From an uncultured Clostridia bacterium (GTDB lineage: Bacteria > Bacillota > Clostridia > Oscillospirales > Acutalibacteraceae): 64,000 nt of DNA. The first letter of the stretch is position 1. Each line of letters opens with the position of its first letter. The notes beneath the pieces were generated by a model, which had not been told where the DNA came from, did not search any database, and saw only the letters and a program-made list of their open reading frames with translations. Of this stretch, positions 35,006 through 43,280 are shown in pieces. The stretch lies in contig CANQBP010000004.1 in NCBI GenBank assembly GCA_947589415.1, forward strand, positions 1 to 64,000, given 5' to 3'. The translations under genes and the position numbers were made by a program.

Positions 35006-35962
35006 ATGGAGTTTCTTAAATGGGTTCTTGCGGGAATAGGCGGTCTTATCATTTTGCTTGTTGTTATAATGGCAATTGTGTGCGCTTATTTTTACCGCAG
35101 AACGATGAAGAGGAGTAAGGCTAAAACAGAAACTACGATAAAAATGGCCGGTACGGATTGGGAACAGTATTTTCCTTTTATTGACAAAAGAAAGGAATAT
35201 ATGCTCGCCCAACCGCATGAAGATGTGTATATTCAGTCTGATGACGGACTGAAACTCCACGGGGTTTACTTCCCGGTAGGAGATGAGAAAAAGATTGTAA
35301 TATGTTTCCACGGTTATACAAGTCATGCTATGAGTGATTATCTTGCCTTGTCGGGATATTATCTCAAAAAGGGTTTCAGTATGCTGCTTGTCGATGAAAG
35401 AGCGCACGGTCAAAGCGAAGGTGAATATATCGGTTTCGGCTGTCTTGACAGAATAGATGCACTCGGTTGGCTCAAATACATAATCAATCGCTGCGGAGAG
35501 GACATTGATATACTGCTTCACGGAACTTCAATGGGCGGTGCGACCGTTCTGATGGCGAGCGGACTTGACCTTCCGAAACAAGTGAAGGGTATCATATCGG
35601 ATTGCGGTTTTACATCTCCCAAGTACGTGTTTACACACGTTCTCCATTCAATGTACCATATGCCTGCATTTCCTATAATACCTGTTGCAGATTACATAAA
35701 CAAAAAGAAAGCCGGCTACGGTATGGACGAGTGTAATGCCGCAAGAGAGGTAAGGAAAGCCAAAGTGCCGATTTTGTTTATCCACGGTGATGCGGACTTT
35801 TTCGTTCCGTGCAGTATGTGTGACGAGATATATGAAAATTGTGCGTCGCCGAAAGATAAATTGATAGTTAAGGGGGCGAGTCATGCGGAAAGCTACTACA
35901 AGGATCCGGATACCTATGAAAAATATCTGAACAAATTTATTGAAGGAGTTAAGATACGATGA
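35006..35962 (+). CDS. Membrane-anchored alpha/beta hydrolase
   Basis: GGAAGTAGGA precedes the ATG at 35006. The 318-residue protein has one N-terminal transmembrane helix (about 6-28). A S33-type alpha/beta hydrolase domain follows, with oxyanion HGYTSHA, nucleophile elbow HGTSMGG (Ser), acid DADFFVP (Asp) and catalytic GASHAES (His). The triad is complete. Family members cleave esters, amides or thioesters. Inside this operon a thioesterase or lipid-remodelling role is plausible. Its stop overlaps the next start (ATGA), so the two are translationally coupled. Confidence 0.87.
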   Translation: MEFLKWVLAGIGGLIILLVVIMAIVCAYFYRRTMKRSKAKTETTIKMAGTDWEQYFPFIDKRKEYMLAQPHEDVYIQSDDGLKLHGVYFPVGDEKKIVICFHGYTSHAMSDYLALSGYYLKKGFSMLLVDERAHGQSEGEYIGFGCLDRIDALGWLKYIINRCGEDIDILLHGTSMGGATVLMASGLDLPKQVKGIISDCGFTSPKYVFTHVLHSMYHMPAFPIIPVADYINKKKAGYGMDECNAAREVRKAKVPILFIHGDADFFVPCSMCDEIYENCASPKDKLIVKGASHAESYYKDPDTYEKYLNKFIEGVKIR

Positions 35963-37359
35963 AAACAAGAAAAGGATATAAAGTATATCCTCTCACGGTT
36001 GCACAAAAATTCCATTGTTATTATCTTGATTTCTGTCCGAAAAAAGAGGTCGTAAATATCGGAACGAGCCTTACTATTCAGACGGAGATAGATTTTGAAC
36101 TTCTCAAAAAGTGTATCTATGAGGGATATGACAGACATGAATGTATGCGTTTGCGTTTTACAAAAGATGCGGACGGCACATGGTATCAGTATGTTGTTGA
36201 TAAAGAGGAACGTGACATAGAATTTGTCGATTTTTCCGATAAGTCTATGGAAGAGGCAGCGGCTGTTATGGAGGAGTGGACTCGTGTTCCGTTTGAACGT
36301 TGGGATTCTCCGATGAACAGGATTGTTATGATAAAGACTTCCGACGGGTGCAGCGGTGTATATATGCTTGTTGACCACCTTACTATGGATGCGCAGTCGC
36401 TCATAATGTTCCTTAGTGATGTAATCCAGATTTATTGCAGCTATGTATTTGAGGAAATAGACTATCCCAAGGAAATGTCGTCATATATAGAACAACTCCA
36501 AAAGGATCTTGCATACGAGGCGGGAAGCAAGGCAAAGGCAAGGGACGAAGAGTATTTCCATAAGCTGATTTCTTCTTCGGAGCCTATATATAACGGTATA
36601 GACGGAAGAAGAAAACTTGACGAGGAAATTATCAGAACAGGTAATCCTAATATCAGGACGGCAATAAATGCGTCGAGAAATGTGGATTCCTCGCTTGATA
36701 TTTTCCACCTTGAAGAAGAGCCTACAACAAGGCTTATGAGTTTCTGCGAGAAGTATCATATTTCGCTCACCTGCCTGCTCCTTATGGGACTTTATACATA
36801 TTTTCATAAGATGAATAATACCGAAGATGTGTCGATAAATACGGCGATCGCAAGAAGGGCTACTCTGAAGGAGAAAAAGTCCGGCGGAACAAGAATACAT
36901 TCATTCCCGTTCAGAATGCAGATACCCGAAAACAAGAGTTTTATTGAGGGAATATATCAGATACGTGATCTTCAGAATGAAATGTTTAAACACGCAAGCT
37001 ATGATCCGGTCGCATATTTTGCATACAGAGGACAGGTCTATAAAAATCCGCAGGGTCATGTCTATGAGCCGATGTCGCTCACATATCAGCCTATGACGCT
37101 GAAAGAAAAAGGACTTGACAGGTTGGGGGACATTAAGTATAAGACAAAATGGTATGCAAACGGTGCAACGACACAAGCTATGTATCTTACGGTCATGCAC
37201 CGTCCCGATGATAACGGACTCGATTTCAGTTTTGAACATCAGATTGATGCAGTTTCAAGGGAAAAACTCGAATTTATGTACTATTATCTTTGCAAGATAA
37301 TGTTTAAAGGAACGGAAAATCCTGATATGTCTGTCAGTGATATAATAAAACTTATATAA
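35959..37359 (+). CDS. Condensation-domain-like acyltransferase
   Basis: The 466-residue protein resembles the NRPS condensation / PapA / wax-ester-synthase superfamily. It opens with YPLTVAQKFHCYY, the family's early helix. The active-site motif appears as VDHLTMDAQS where HHxxxDG is usual: the catalytic second histidine and the aspartate are kept, while the first histidine is Asp and the Gly is Ala. A bridging segment near 300 (VSINTAIARRATLKEKKSGG) and the C-terminal LDFSFEHQIDAVSRE complete the fold. It likely transfers an acyl group from a carrier protein or CoA to an amine or alcohol. No adenylation domain is fused, which indicates a stand-alone enzyme. Confidence 0.8.
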   Translation: MKTRKGYKVYPLTVAQKFHCYYLDFCPKKEVVNIGTSLTIQTEIDFELLKKCIYEGYDRHECMRLRFTKDADGTWYQYVVDKEERDIEFVDFSDKSMEEAAAVMEEWTRVPFERWDSPMNRIVMIKTSDGCSGVYMLVDHLTMDAQSLIMFLSDVIQIYCSYVFEEIDYPKEMSSYIEQLQKDLAYEAGSKAKARDEEYFHKLISSSEPIYNGIDGRRKLDEEIIRTGNPNIRTAINASRNVDSSLDIFHLEEEPTTRLMSFCEKYHISLTCLLLMGLYTYFHKMNNTEDVSINTAIARRATLKEKKSGGTRIHSFPFRMQIPENKSFIEGIYQIRDLQNEMFKHASYDPVAYFAYRGQVYKNPQGHVYEPMSLTYQPMTLKEKGLDRLGDIKYKTKWYANGATTQAMYLTVMHRPDDNGLDFSFEHQIDAVSREKLEFMYYYLCKIMFKGTENPDMSVSDIIKLI

Positions 37360-37374
37360 TGGAGGTCTGCTGTC

Positions 37375-37608
37375 ATGTTTGATAAGTTAGTTTCAATAAT
37401 ATGCAACTATGTTGAGTTTGAACCGGAGAAGATAACCCGTGATACACGTTTTATGGAGGATATGGGCTTTACTTCTTTCGATTTTGTAAGTATGCTCGGA
37501 GAGGTAGAGGACGAATTCGATATTGAGATAGACCAGCAGAAGGTTATGAATATCCGTACCGTAGGTGAGGCGGTAGATTACATACAGAGCCTTGTTGATG
37601 AACAGTAA
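37375..37608 (+). CDS. Acyl/peptidyl carrier protein
   Basis: The 77-residue protein has the four-helix carrier plan with RDTRFMEDMGFTSFDFVSML. The serine in GFTSFDF occupies the place of the phosphopantetheinylated serine of DSL motifs, though the preceding residue is Thr rather than Asp. The acidic second helix (EVEDEFDIEIDQQ) fits partner recognition. GGAGG precedes the ATG, and it starts 15 bases after the acyltransferase stop. It is distinct from a housekeeping AcpP and probably serves the adjacent ligase and acyltransferase. Confidence 0.88.
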   Translation: MFDKLVSIICNYVEFEPEKITRDTRFMEDMGFTSFDFVSMLGEVEDEFDIEIDQQKVMNIRTVGEAVDYIQSLVDEQ

Positions 37609-37621
37609 GGGGGAATTTTGT

Positions 37622-39139
37622 ATGTCTTCGGTTATGGTTTCTACGATAAGAGAAATCGTTGTAAATTCCGCACGTGAGTACGGGTCGGAGGACGCCGTCA
37701 GGTATAAGATTAAAAAAAATGATATAGGTACGAAATCATACAACGATATTAAAAATGATAGCGAGAGCTTTTCGTGTGTTCTTGAGGCTCTCGGAGAAAA
37801 GGGCGGACATATTGCTTTAACAGGCCCTACATCATATCAATGGCTTTTTACATTTTTAGGAATAGCGGACGGCGGCAGTGTTGCCGTTCCGCTTGATGTG
37901 TCACTTCCGGCCGAGGAAATGTGTGAGCTTATTGATCGTGCCGATGTTACAACACTTGTAATAGACGAAGTTCGTGCCGATGTAAAATTGATGGCAAAGG
38001 AAAAATGTCCTAAGCTGAAGTATATCATCTCGATGCAGGCAGAGGACAGTACGGACGGTGTGCTTTCACTCGGCAAACTCCTCTCGGAGCATGGCGGAAA
38101 ATGTGATTTTCAGCCGAAGCCCGATGACCTTTGTACGATTATGTTTACTTCGGGAACAACGGGAAAAAGTAAGGGCGTTATGCTTACGCAAAGAAATCTT
38201 GCCGAAAATGCTACCTGTCTTGATATGCATATTCCGCCGAGAACGGTCATACTTTCCGTACTTCCGATACATCATGCATATTGCCTTAGCATGGATATAC
38301 TTAAAGCGTTGTCACTCGGAAGTGTAATCTGTATAAACGATTCTCTTTTGCGTGTTGTAAAAAATATAAAACTCTTCAAGCCCAATATGATACTTATGGT
38401 TCCGCTTATGATCGAAACTATTGCCAAAAAGCTGGAGGACGGGCCGAAACTCCCTGCCGCTATCGTTAAAAGGGAAATTTTCGGAAAACAGTTTCATACG
38501 ATTTGCAGCGGTGGTGCATATCTTAATCCTGCCTATCTTGATTTGTTTAAGAAATACGATATAACGATACTTCAAGGTTATGGTATGACGGAATGTTCGC
38601 CTGTTATAAGTACAAATCTTTTTGAAAAAATTAAAAGGGATTCCGTTGGTCATATTATGCCTAACTGCGAGGCAAAGGTGGTTGACGAGGAAATATGGGT
38701 TCGTGGCTCAAGCGTTATGCAGGGATATTACAAAATGCCCGAAGAAACAAGTGAAACGCTTGTTGACGGCTGGCTGCGAACAGGTGACCTCGGATATATT
38801 GACGATGACGGTTACATATTCCTTACGGGAAGAAAGAAAAATCTTATAATAACAAAGAACGGTGAAAATGTATCGCCCGAAGAAATAGAAAACAAACTGA
38901 GCGAGAACCGTCTTGTACAGGAGCTTCTTGTACGTGAGTCGGAAGGATTTATATGTGCAGAAATATTCCCTGATTATGAATATGCAAAGAAAAAGAAGAT
39001 CAAGGATATACAAGCCGAGCTTCAGAAAATTATAGATGATTATAATCTGACAGTACCGGCACACAAGAAAATATTCCGTCTTGTTGTTAAAGAAACAGAG
39101 TTCGAGAAAACTCCTTCAAAAAAAATAAAAAGATATTGA
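37622..39139 (+). CDS. AMP-dependent acyl ligase (acyl-CoA/acyl-ACP synthetase family)
   Basis: The ATG at 37622 follows AAGGGGG; the frame opens further upstream but inside the carrier-protein gene. The 505-residue ANL-superfamily enzyme has the P-loop MFTSGTTGKSKG, A5-like GYGMTECSPV, A7 WLRTGDLGYIDDDG, hinge GRKKNLI and the catalytic lysine in TPSKKIKRY at the extreme C-terminus. Such enzymes adenylate a carboxylic acid and pass it to CoA or a carrier thiol. The adjacent carrier protein is the likely acceptor, giving an acyl-thioester for the condensation-like enzyme. Chain length cannot be predicted reliably. Confidence 0.9.
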   Translation: MSSVMVSTIREIVVNSAREYGSEDAVRYKIKKNDIGTKSYNDIKNDSESFSCVLEALGEKGGHIALTGPTSYQWLFTFLGIADGGSVAVPLDVSLPAEEMCELIDRADVTTLVIDEVRADVKLMAKEKCPKLKYIISMQAEDSTDGVLSLGKLLSEHGGKCDFQPKPDDLCTIMFTSGTTGKSKGVMLTQRNLAENATCLDMHIPPRTVILSVLPIHHAYCLSMDILKALSLGSVICINDSLLRVVKNIKLFKPNMILMVPLMIETIAKKLEDGPKLPAAIVKREIFGKQFHTICSGGAYLNPAYLDLFKKYDITILQGYGMTECSPVISTNLFEKIKRDSVGHIMPNCEAKVVDEEIWVRGSSVMQGYYKMPEETSETLVDGWLRTGDLGYIDDDGYIFLTGRKKNLIITKNGENVSPEEIENKLSENRLVQELLVRESEGFICAEIFPDYEYAKKKKIKDIQAELQKIIDDYNLTVPAHKKIFRLVVKETEFEKTPSKKIKRY

Positions 39140-39155
39140 CAATATCAAATAAAAT

Positions 39156-39194
39156 GTCGGTTATCCAACATACGGATAACCGACGTTTTTTATT
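39156..39194 (+). terminator. Intrinsic terminator of the acyl-carrier operon
   Basis: A perfect 11-bp stem (39156-39166 with 39174-39184) is followed by GTTTTTTATT, shortly after the ligase stop. Confidence 0.88.
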
Positions 39195-39258
39195 GTCCCT
39201 GCGGCCGCAGAACGACAAAAGTGTTTGTCAAGATTTCGTTTATAAGAGAATATACTTA

Positions 39259-39648
39259 TTACTGAACGGGTTTATTTTCATTGATGTATTTGCACAAAGC
39301 ATTGAATGTTTCCGCACTTATATCATGCTCTATCTTGCAGGCGTCCTCTTTGGCGGTTTCCTCATCAACGCCTATGCTGATAAAAAAGGCACACAAAGTC
39401 CTATGGCGGTTTAGTGTACGTTCCGCTATACGCATACCCTCGTCTGTTATCGTAATGTAATTATCCTTATCCATTACGATATAACCCCTTTCCTTGAGCC
39501 TTTTGGTGGTATATGTGACACTCGGCTTTGTGACTCCGAGATATAACGCAACATCAATAGAGCGTATATAGCCGTTTTTCTGTTTTAGTACAAGCATTGC
39601 CTCAAGATAATCTTCGGTCGTTTTTTCTGATTTGATATCCGGTTTCAT
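39259..39648 (-). CDS. DtxR/MntR-family metal-dependent repressor
   Basis: The 129-residue protein has the N-terminal winged helix-turn-helix TTEDYLEAMLVLKQKNGYIR with SIDVALYLGVTKPSVTYTTKRL. A dimerisation/metal-binding part follows (LNRHRTLCAFFISIGVDEETAKEDACKIEHDIS) with the usual Cys, Glu, His and Asp ligands. The C-terminal SH3-like domain of DtxR is absent, as in MntR and short IdeR-like proteins. It lies divergent from the feo operon, and an inverted repeat sits on the feo promoter, so iron-dependent repression of feo is the likely job. GGAGG precedes its ATG. Its own mRNA has a structured leader. Confidence 0.88.
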   Translation of the reverse strand: MKPDIKSEKTTEDYLEAMLVLKQKNGYIRSIDVALYLGVTKPSVTYTTKRLKERGYIVMDKDNYITITDEGMRIAERTLNRHRTLCAFFISIGVDEETAKEDACKIEHDISAETFNALCKYINENKPVQ

Positions 39649-39832
39649 ATACTGTTGTCCTCCGCATTGTTTGATTTGTTAATAGACCTGTTTCCCGACA
39701 GGAATAACCCTGTACGGAAACCATATCAGTGGGGGGACAAGCACCCGCACTGATCCGAAATGACTGTATTTGCCGCAAAATCAGTCAACCGACGGCGAAT
39801 ATAAATATTTTTCATATATACCGACTTCACAC
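39649..39832 (-). promoter_or_regulatory. Structured 5' leader of the DtxR-family gene
   Basis: The transcript from the minus-strand promoter at 39839-39867 would carry about 180 untranslated bases with three consecutive hairpins. Hairpin 1 is GACTG/CAGTC (39781-39785 with 39764-39768). Hairpin 2 is ATCAGTG/CACTGAT (39752-39758 with 39725-39731), enclosing a GGGTGCTTGTCCC-like inner stem. Hairpin 3 is GTTTCC/GGAAAC with an inner ACAGG/CCTGT near 39685-39716. The sequence ACTGAT occurs in both the 5' arm of hairpin 1 and the 3' arm of hairpin 2, so alternative pairing with ATCAGT is possible. No known riboswitch class was recognised. Regulation by metal or translation is speculative. Confidence 0.5.
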
Positions 39833-39838
39833 AAGTTT

Positions 39839-39867
39839 ATATTACCACATTATTATAAAAATTTCAA
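39839..39867 (-). promoter_or_regulatory. Sigma-A promoter of the DtxR-family gene
   Basis: On the minus strand TTGAAA (39867-39862), 17 bases and TAATAT (39844-39839), with TG one base upstream of the -10. It is back to back with the feo promoter. Confidence 0.65.
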
Positions 39868-39887
39868 GAAAAAATATACTAAACCAC

Positions 39888-39940
39888 TTGACAAAAGCTG
39901 TTAGTTGTATTAAACTATAAAAGGATTAGAGATATCTAAT
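39888..39940 (+). promoter_or_regulatory. feo operon promoter with overlapping inverted-repeat operator
   Basis: TTGACA (39888-39893), a 17-base spacer and TAAACT (39911-39916) form the promoter. ATTAGA-GATA-TCTAAT (39925-39940) is a perfect 6-4-6 inverted repeat over the expected start site, the position where a repressor would block transcription. The adjacent DtxR-family protein is the natural candidate. The half-site resembles but does not match the TTAGGTTAG type of IdeR/MntR boxes. Confidence 0.65.
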
Positions 39941-40018
39941 TTTATATCTTTAACTTTAATAATATGTCGATATCAGTACGGTTTTGACATACGGAAATAT
40001 TTTTAAGGGGGGATTTTG

Positions 40019-40231
40019 ATGATGCCTTTAGCATTCGCCAATAAGGGAGAAAAGATGATTATAAAAAGAGTGGGCGGTTCGCCCGAAGTTAAAAAGCATC
40101 TTGAAAATCTTGGTTTTGTTGCCGGCAGTGACGTAAGTGTGGTCAATACATTCGGTGGCAACGTGATAGTGAATGTAAAAGACTCAAGAGTCGCCATAAG
40201 CAAAGAAATGGCACAAAAAATTATGATTTGA
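40019..40231 (+). CDS. feoA: FeoA-domain protein 1
   Basis: The 70-residue SH3-like FeoA protein has IKRVGGSPEVKKHLENLGFVAG with SDVSVVNTFGGNVIVNVKDS. GGGGGG sits six bases before the ATG at 40019; a second ATG follows at once (40022), so the exact start is uncertain by one codon. FeoA proteins are small cytoplasmic partners of the FeoB ferrous iron transporter. The protein ends AISKEMAQKIMI, the usual family C-terminus. First gene of the feo operon. Confidence 0.9.
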   Translation: MMPLAFANKGEKMIIKRVGGSPEVKKHLENLGFVAGSDVSVVNTFGGNVIVNVKDSRVAISKEMAQKIMI

Positions 40232-40251
40232 GAAAAGGAGGGAACAAGGAT

Positions 40252-40473
40252 ATGAAAACGCTTAAAGATGTAAAGGTGGGAGAAACCGTAAAGGTTGTAA
40301 AGCTCCACGGTGAGGGCGCCGTAAAGCGGCGCATTATGGATATGGGAATTACAAAGGGGACGGAAATTCATATCAGAAAAGTAGCGCCTCTCGGTGATCC
40401 CGTTGAGGTTACTGTCAGAGGGTATGAACTTTCTCTCCGAAAGGCCGATTCGGAAATGATAGAAATTGAATAA
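40252..40473 (+). CDS. feoA: FeoA-domain protein 2
   Basis: The ATG at 40252 follows AAGGAGGG, 20 bases after the first feoA. The 73-residue product has TLKDVKVGETVKVVKLHGEG, then RRIMDMGITKGTEIHIRKVAPLGDP and ends EVTVRGYELSLRKADSEMIEIE. This is the more canonical FeoA of the pair. Two tandem feoA genes before feoB are common in Clostridia. They may form hetero-oligomers on FeoB or act separately. Confidence 0.92.
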   Translation: MKTLKDVKVGETVKVVKLHGEGAVKRRIMDMGITKGTEIHIRKVAPLGDPVEVTVRGYELSLRKADSEMIEIE

Positions 40474-40507
40474 TATCGGTCACTAATATAATTTCAGAGG
40501 TGGAAAA

Positions 40508-42952
40508 ATGAGTATAAAAATAGCACTTGCGGGAAATCCGAATGCGGGTAAAACAACTTTGTTCAATGCATTGACCGGTTCAAATCAGTTTGTGGGAAAC
40601 TGGCCGGGTGTTACAGTTGAAAAAAAAGAAGGAAAGCTGAAAAAACATGACGATGTTATCGTAACCGACCTGCCGGGAATATATTCGCTTTCTCCGTATA
40701 CACTCGAGGAGGTCGTTGCAAGAAATTATCTTATTGATGAAAGACCTGATGTGATACTTAATATCGTTGACGGTACAAACCTTGAGCGTAATCTGTATCT
40801 CACAACACAACTTACCGAGCTTGGTATTCCCGTTGTTATTGCGATAAACATGATGGATATTGTAAGAAAAAACGGTGATAAGATCAAAATAGACGAGCTT
40901 GGAAAAGCTATGGGGTGTAAGATAGTTGAAATATCCGCACTTAAAGGTGACGGTGTGACAGAAGCTGCCGAGACGGCAATCCGTGCTGCCGAAAATTCCA
41001 AAACTATTCCCCAGCATACATTTTCTGGTCCGGCTGAACACGCAATAGCGCACATTGAGGAAGCGGTTCTGCATAATATGCCCGAAGAACAGCAAAGATG
41101 GTACGCTATAAAGATATTCGAGAGAGATGAAAAAGTAATAGAAAAACTCCATATAGACGGCAAAATACTTGAACATATCGAAAAGGATATAGCTGCCGCC
41201 GAAAAGGAGCTTGATGATGATGCGGAAAGTATCATAACAAATGACAGATATGAGTATATTGCCGCTTTGATGAAAAAATACTGCCGTAAAAAATCCGCCG
41301 GTTCTCTTACGATATCGGATAAAATCGACAGAATAGTAACGAACCGAATACTTGCGCTGCCCATATTTGTGGTGATAATGTTTCTTGTGTATTCGGTTGT
41401 TATGATGCCCGTACCGATGCCGTGGGGCGACTCATTGGGTACGGTTCTTACAGATTGGGCGAATGACGGTGTGTTCGGTGACGGTTGGTATTTGCTGGGC
41501 ATAGGTCAGGACGACTATGACGCCGCTATGGACGAATATGCGGAAAAGAATATTTGGACGGAACAGTTCAGATCCGAAATTGATGCAGCGGTAAAGGCAG
41601 ATGTTATCGGTGCATCCGATATAGCCGATGCCGTTGAGAGCGGCAGCTTCGGGGATTTTGATGAGGCATACGGAACATATGCGGATTCTGTTGCCGAATA
41701 TTATGATGAAAAAAATATAGAATTTACATTTACCGATACCTATGATAAGGCAATGGGAGATGATGCGGAGGGACTTCCCGCAAATTCCGATTACGGAGTA
41801 TGGGTTCCCGGTATTCCGGCACTCCTTGAGCCGCTGTTTGAAAATGCACCCGAATGGCTTAACGGACTTGTATTTGACGGTATAATAGGCGGTGTGGGAG
41901 CCGTTTTGGGATTTGTGCCGCAAATGCTCCTGTTGTTCCTGTTCCTTGCATTTCTTGAGTCATGCGGTTATATGGCCCGTATAGCATTTGTACTTGACCG
42001 TGTATTCAGACGTTTTGGTCTTTCCGGCAAATCATTTATACCAATGCTCGTAGGTTCGGGCTGCGGTGTTCCGGGTATTATGGCTTCACGTACTATTGAA
42101 AGTCAGCGTGACCGCCGTATGACGATAATGACAACAACATTTATTCCGTGCGGTGCAAAAATGCCGATTATAGCTCTTCTCACGGCAGCACTTTTCGGTG
42201 GTGCATGGTGGGTTGCGCCGAGTGCATATTTCCTCGGTGTTGCGGCAATAATAGTTTCGGGTATAATGCTTAAAAAGACAAAGATGTTTGCAGGAGATCC
42301 CGCACCGTTTGTTATGGAGCTTCCCGCTTATCATCTTCCGACGGTAGGAAATGTTTTGCGTTCCATGTGGGAGAGAGGCTGGTCTTTCATTAAAAAGGCA
42401 GGTACGATTATACTTCTGTCGTCCGTACTTATATGGCTCGGTTCGTCCTTTGGCTGGAATGACGGTTCATTCGGATATTTTGCCGAGTTCGGAGATGACG
42501 GTCTTAGTATAATTGATGCAATAGGCAATGCTATATGCTGGATATTCGCACCTTTAGGTTTCGGAGAGTCTACTGCTGCTGTTGCGACCGTAATGGGACT
42601 TGTAGCAAAAGAGGAAGTTGTAGGTGTATTCGGAGTGCTTGATTTCCACGGACTTGCACCGCTTGCAGGTTATGCATTCCTTGCGTTCAATCTTCTTTGC
42701 GCACCGTGTTTTGCCGCTATCGGAGCAATAAAAAGAGAAATGAACAGTGCTAAATGGACTTTGTTTGCCATCGGATATCAGTGTGTATTTGCCTATGCGG
42801 TGTCGCTTATGATATACCAGTTCGGTCTTATATTCACGGGAAATATCAATATTGTAGGGCTTATTTTTGCAATTCTTGTATTGGCATTTATATGCTATAT
42901 GCTGTTCAGACCTGCTCCGGATTCAAAAAAGAAAAGAGTAGTTGTTGTTTGA
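40508..42952 (+). CDS. feoB: Ferrous iron transporter FeoB with an enlarged external loop
   Basis: The 814-residue protein has an N-terminal G domain: G1 GNPNAGKTT, G3 DLPG, G4 NMMD, and a GDI-like region to about residue 275. The polytopic membrane domain contains gate motifs SCGYMARIAFVLDR, the conserved GSGCGVPGIMASRTI and TFIPCGAKMPII. Between the first membrane helix (about 280-300) and the second Gate region (about 455) lies an acidic segment of about 150 residues (YDAAMDEYAEKN onward). It is much longer than the loop of about 60 residues in E. coli FeoB. The protein imports Fe(II) and is coupled with the FeoA proteins upstream and the Cys-rich membrane protein downstream. Confidence 0.95.
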   Translation: MSIKIALAGNPNAGKTTLFNALTGSNQFVGNWPGVTVEKKEGKLKKHDDVIVTDLPGIYSLSPYTLEEVVARNYLIDERPDVILNIVDGTNLERNLYLTTQLTELGIPVVIAINMMDIVRKNGDKIKIDELGKAMGCKIVEISALKGDGVTEAAETAIRAAENSKTIPQHTFSGPAEHAIAHIEEAVLHNMPEEQQRWYAIKIFERDEKVIEKLHIDGKILEHIEKDIAAAEKELDDDAESIITNDRYEYIAALMKKYCRKKSAGSLTISDKIDRIVTNRILALPIFVVIMFLVYSVVMMPVPMPWGDSLGTVLTDWANDGVFGDGWYLLGIGQDDYDAAMDEYAEKNIWTEQFRSEIDAAVKADVIGASDIADAVESGSFGDFDEAYGTYADSVAEYYDEKNIEFTFTDTYDKAMGDDAEGLPANSDYGVWVPGIPALLEPLFENAPEWLNGLVFDGIIGGVGAVLGFVPQMLLLFLFLAFLESCGYMARIAFVLDRVFRRFGLSGKSFIPMLVGSGCGVPGIMASRTIESQRDRRMTIMTTTFIPCGAKMPIIALLTAALFGGAWWVAPSAYFLGVAAIIVSGIMLKKTKMFAGDPAPFVMELPAYHLPTVGNVLRSMWERGWSFIKKAGTIILLSSVLIWLGSSFGWNDGSFGYFAEFGDDGLSIIDAIGNAICWIFAPLGFGESTAAVATVMGLVAKEEVVGVFGVLDFHGLAPLAGYAFLAFNLLCAPCFAAIGAIKREMNSAKWTLFAIGYQCVFAYAVSLMIYQFGLIFTGNINIVGLIFAILVLAFICYMLFRPAPDSKKKRVVVV

Positions 42953-42973
42953 TATAATAGGGGAGAATAGAAA

Positions 42974-43186
42974 ATGTTTGAATGGATAGCTTCAAATATA
43001 TCAGCAATTATAATATGTGCCGTGGTTTTTGCCGTAATTATTCTTGATATTATATATCTTGTGAAGTCGAGGAAAAAGGGTAAAAACTCGTGCGGCGGTA
43101 ATTGTGCGGGCTGTACTATGTGCGGAGGCTGCTGCGGTGAGTCGCAAAACAAAAACGAAGAATTACAAAATATAAACGGCAAATAA
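42974..43186 (+). CDS. FeoB-associated Cys-rich membrane protein
   Basis: The 70-residue protein has one transmembrane helix (about 8-30, SAIIICAVVFAVIILDIIYLV). A basic stretch (KSRKKGKN) and a Cys/Gly cluster follow: SCGGNCAGCTMCGGCCGES. It lies 21 bases after feoB with GGGGAGA before the ATG. This matches the small FeoB-associated Cys-rich proteins of Firmicutes, thought to occupy the position of FeoC and perhaps bind an iron-sulfur cluster or free iron at the cytoplasmic face. Last gene of the operon. Confidence 0.88.
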   Translation: MFEWIASNISAIIICAVVFAVIILDIIYLVKSRKKGKNSCGGNCAGCTMCGGCCGESQNKNEELQNINGK

Positions 43187-43280
43187 GTTTTTTCGGACGT
43201 CCTCCGCATTGACATTTAAGCGGCATTACGGAAAAAACATTTTCTGATATTCCGAATGAGGAATTTGCCGAGTGATATTA

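Noticed and set aside
34598-35521. A 307-codon minus-strand open frame opposite the SCP2 and hydrolase genes
   Set aside because: It is a shadow frame crossing two coherent plus-strand genes; no domain pattern or ribosome site is visible.
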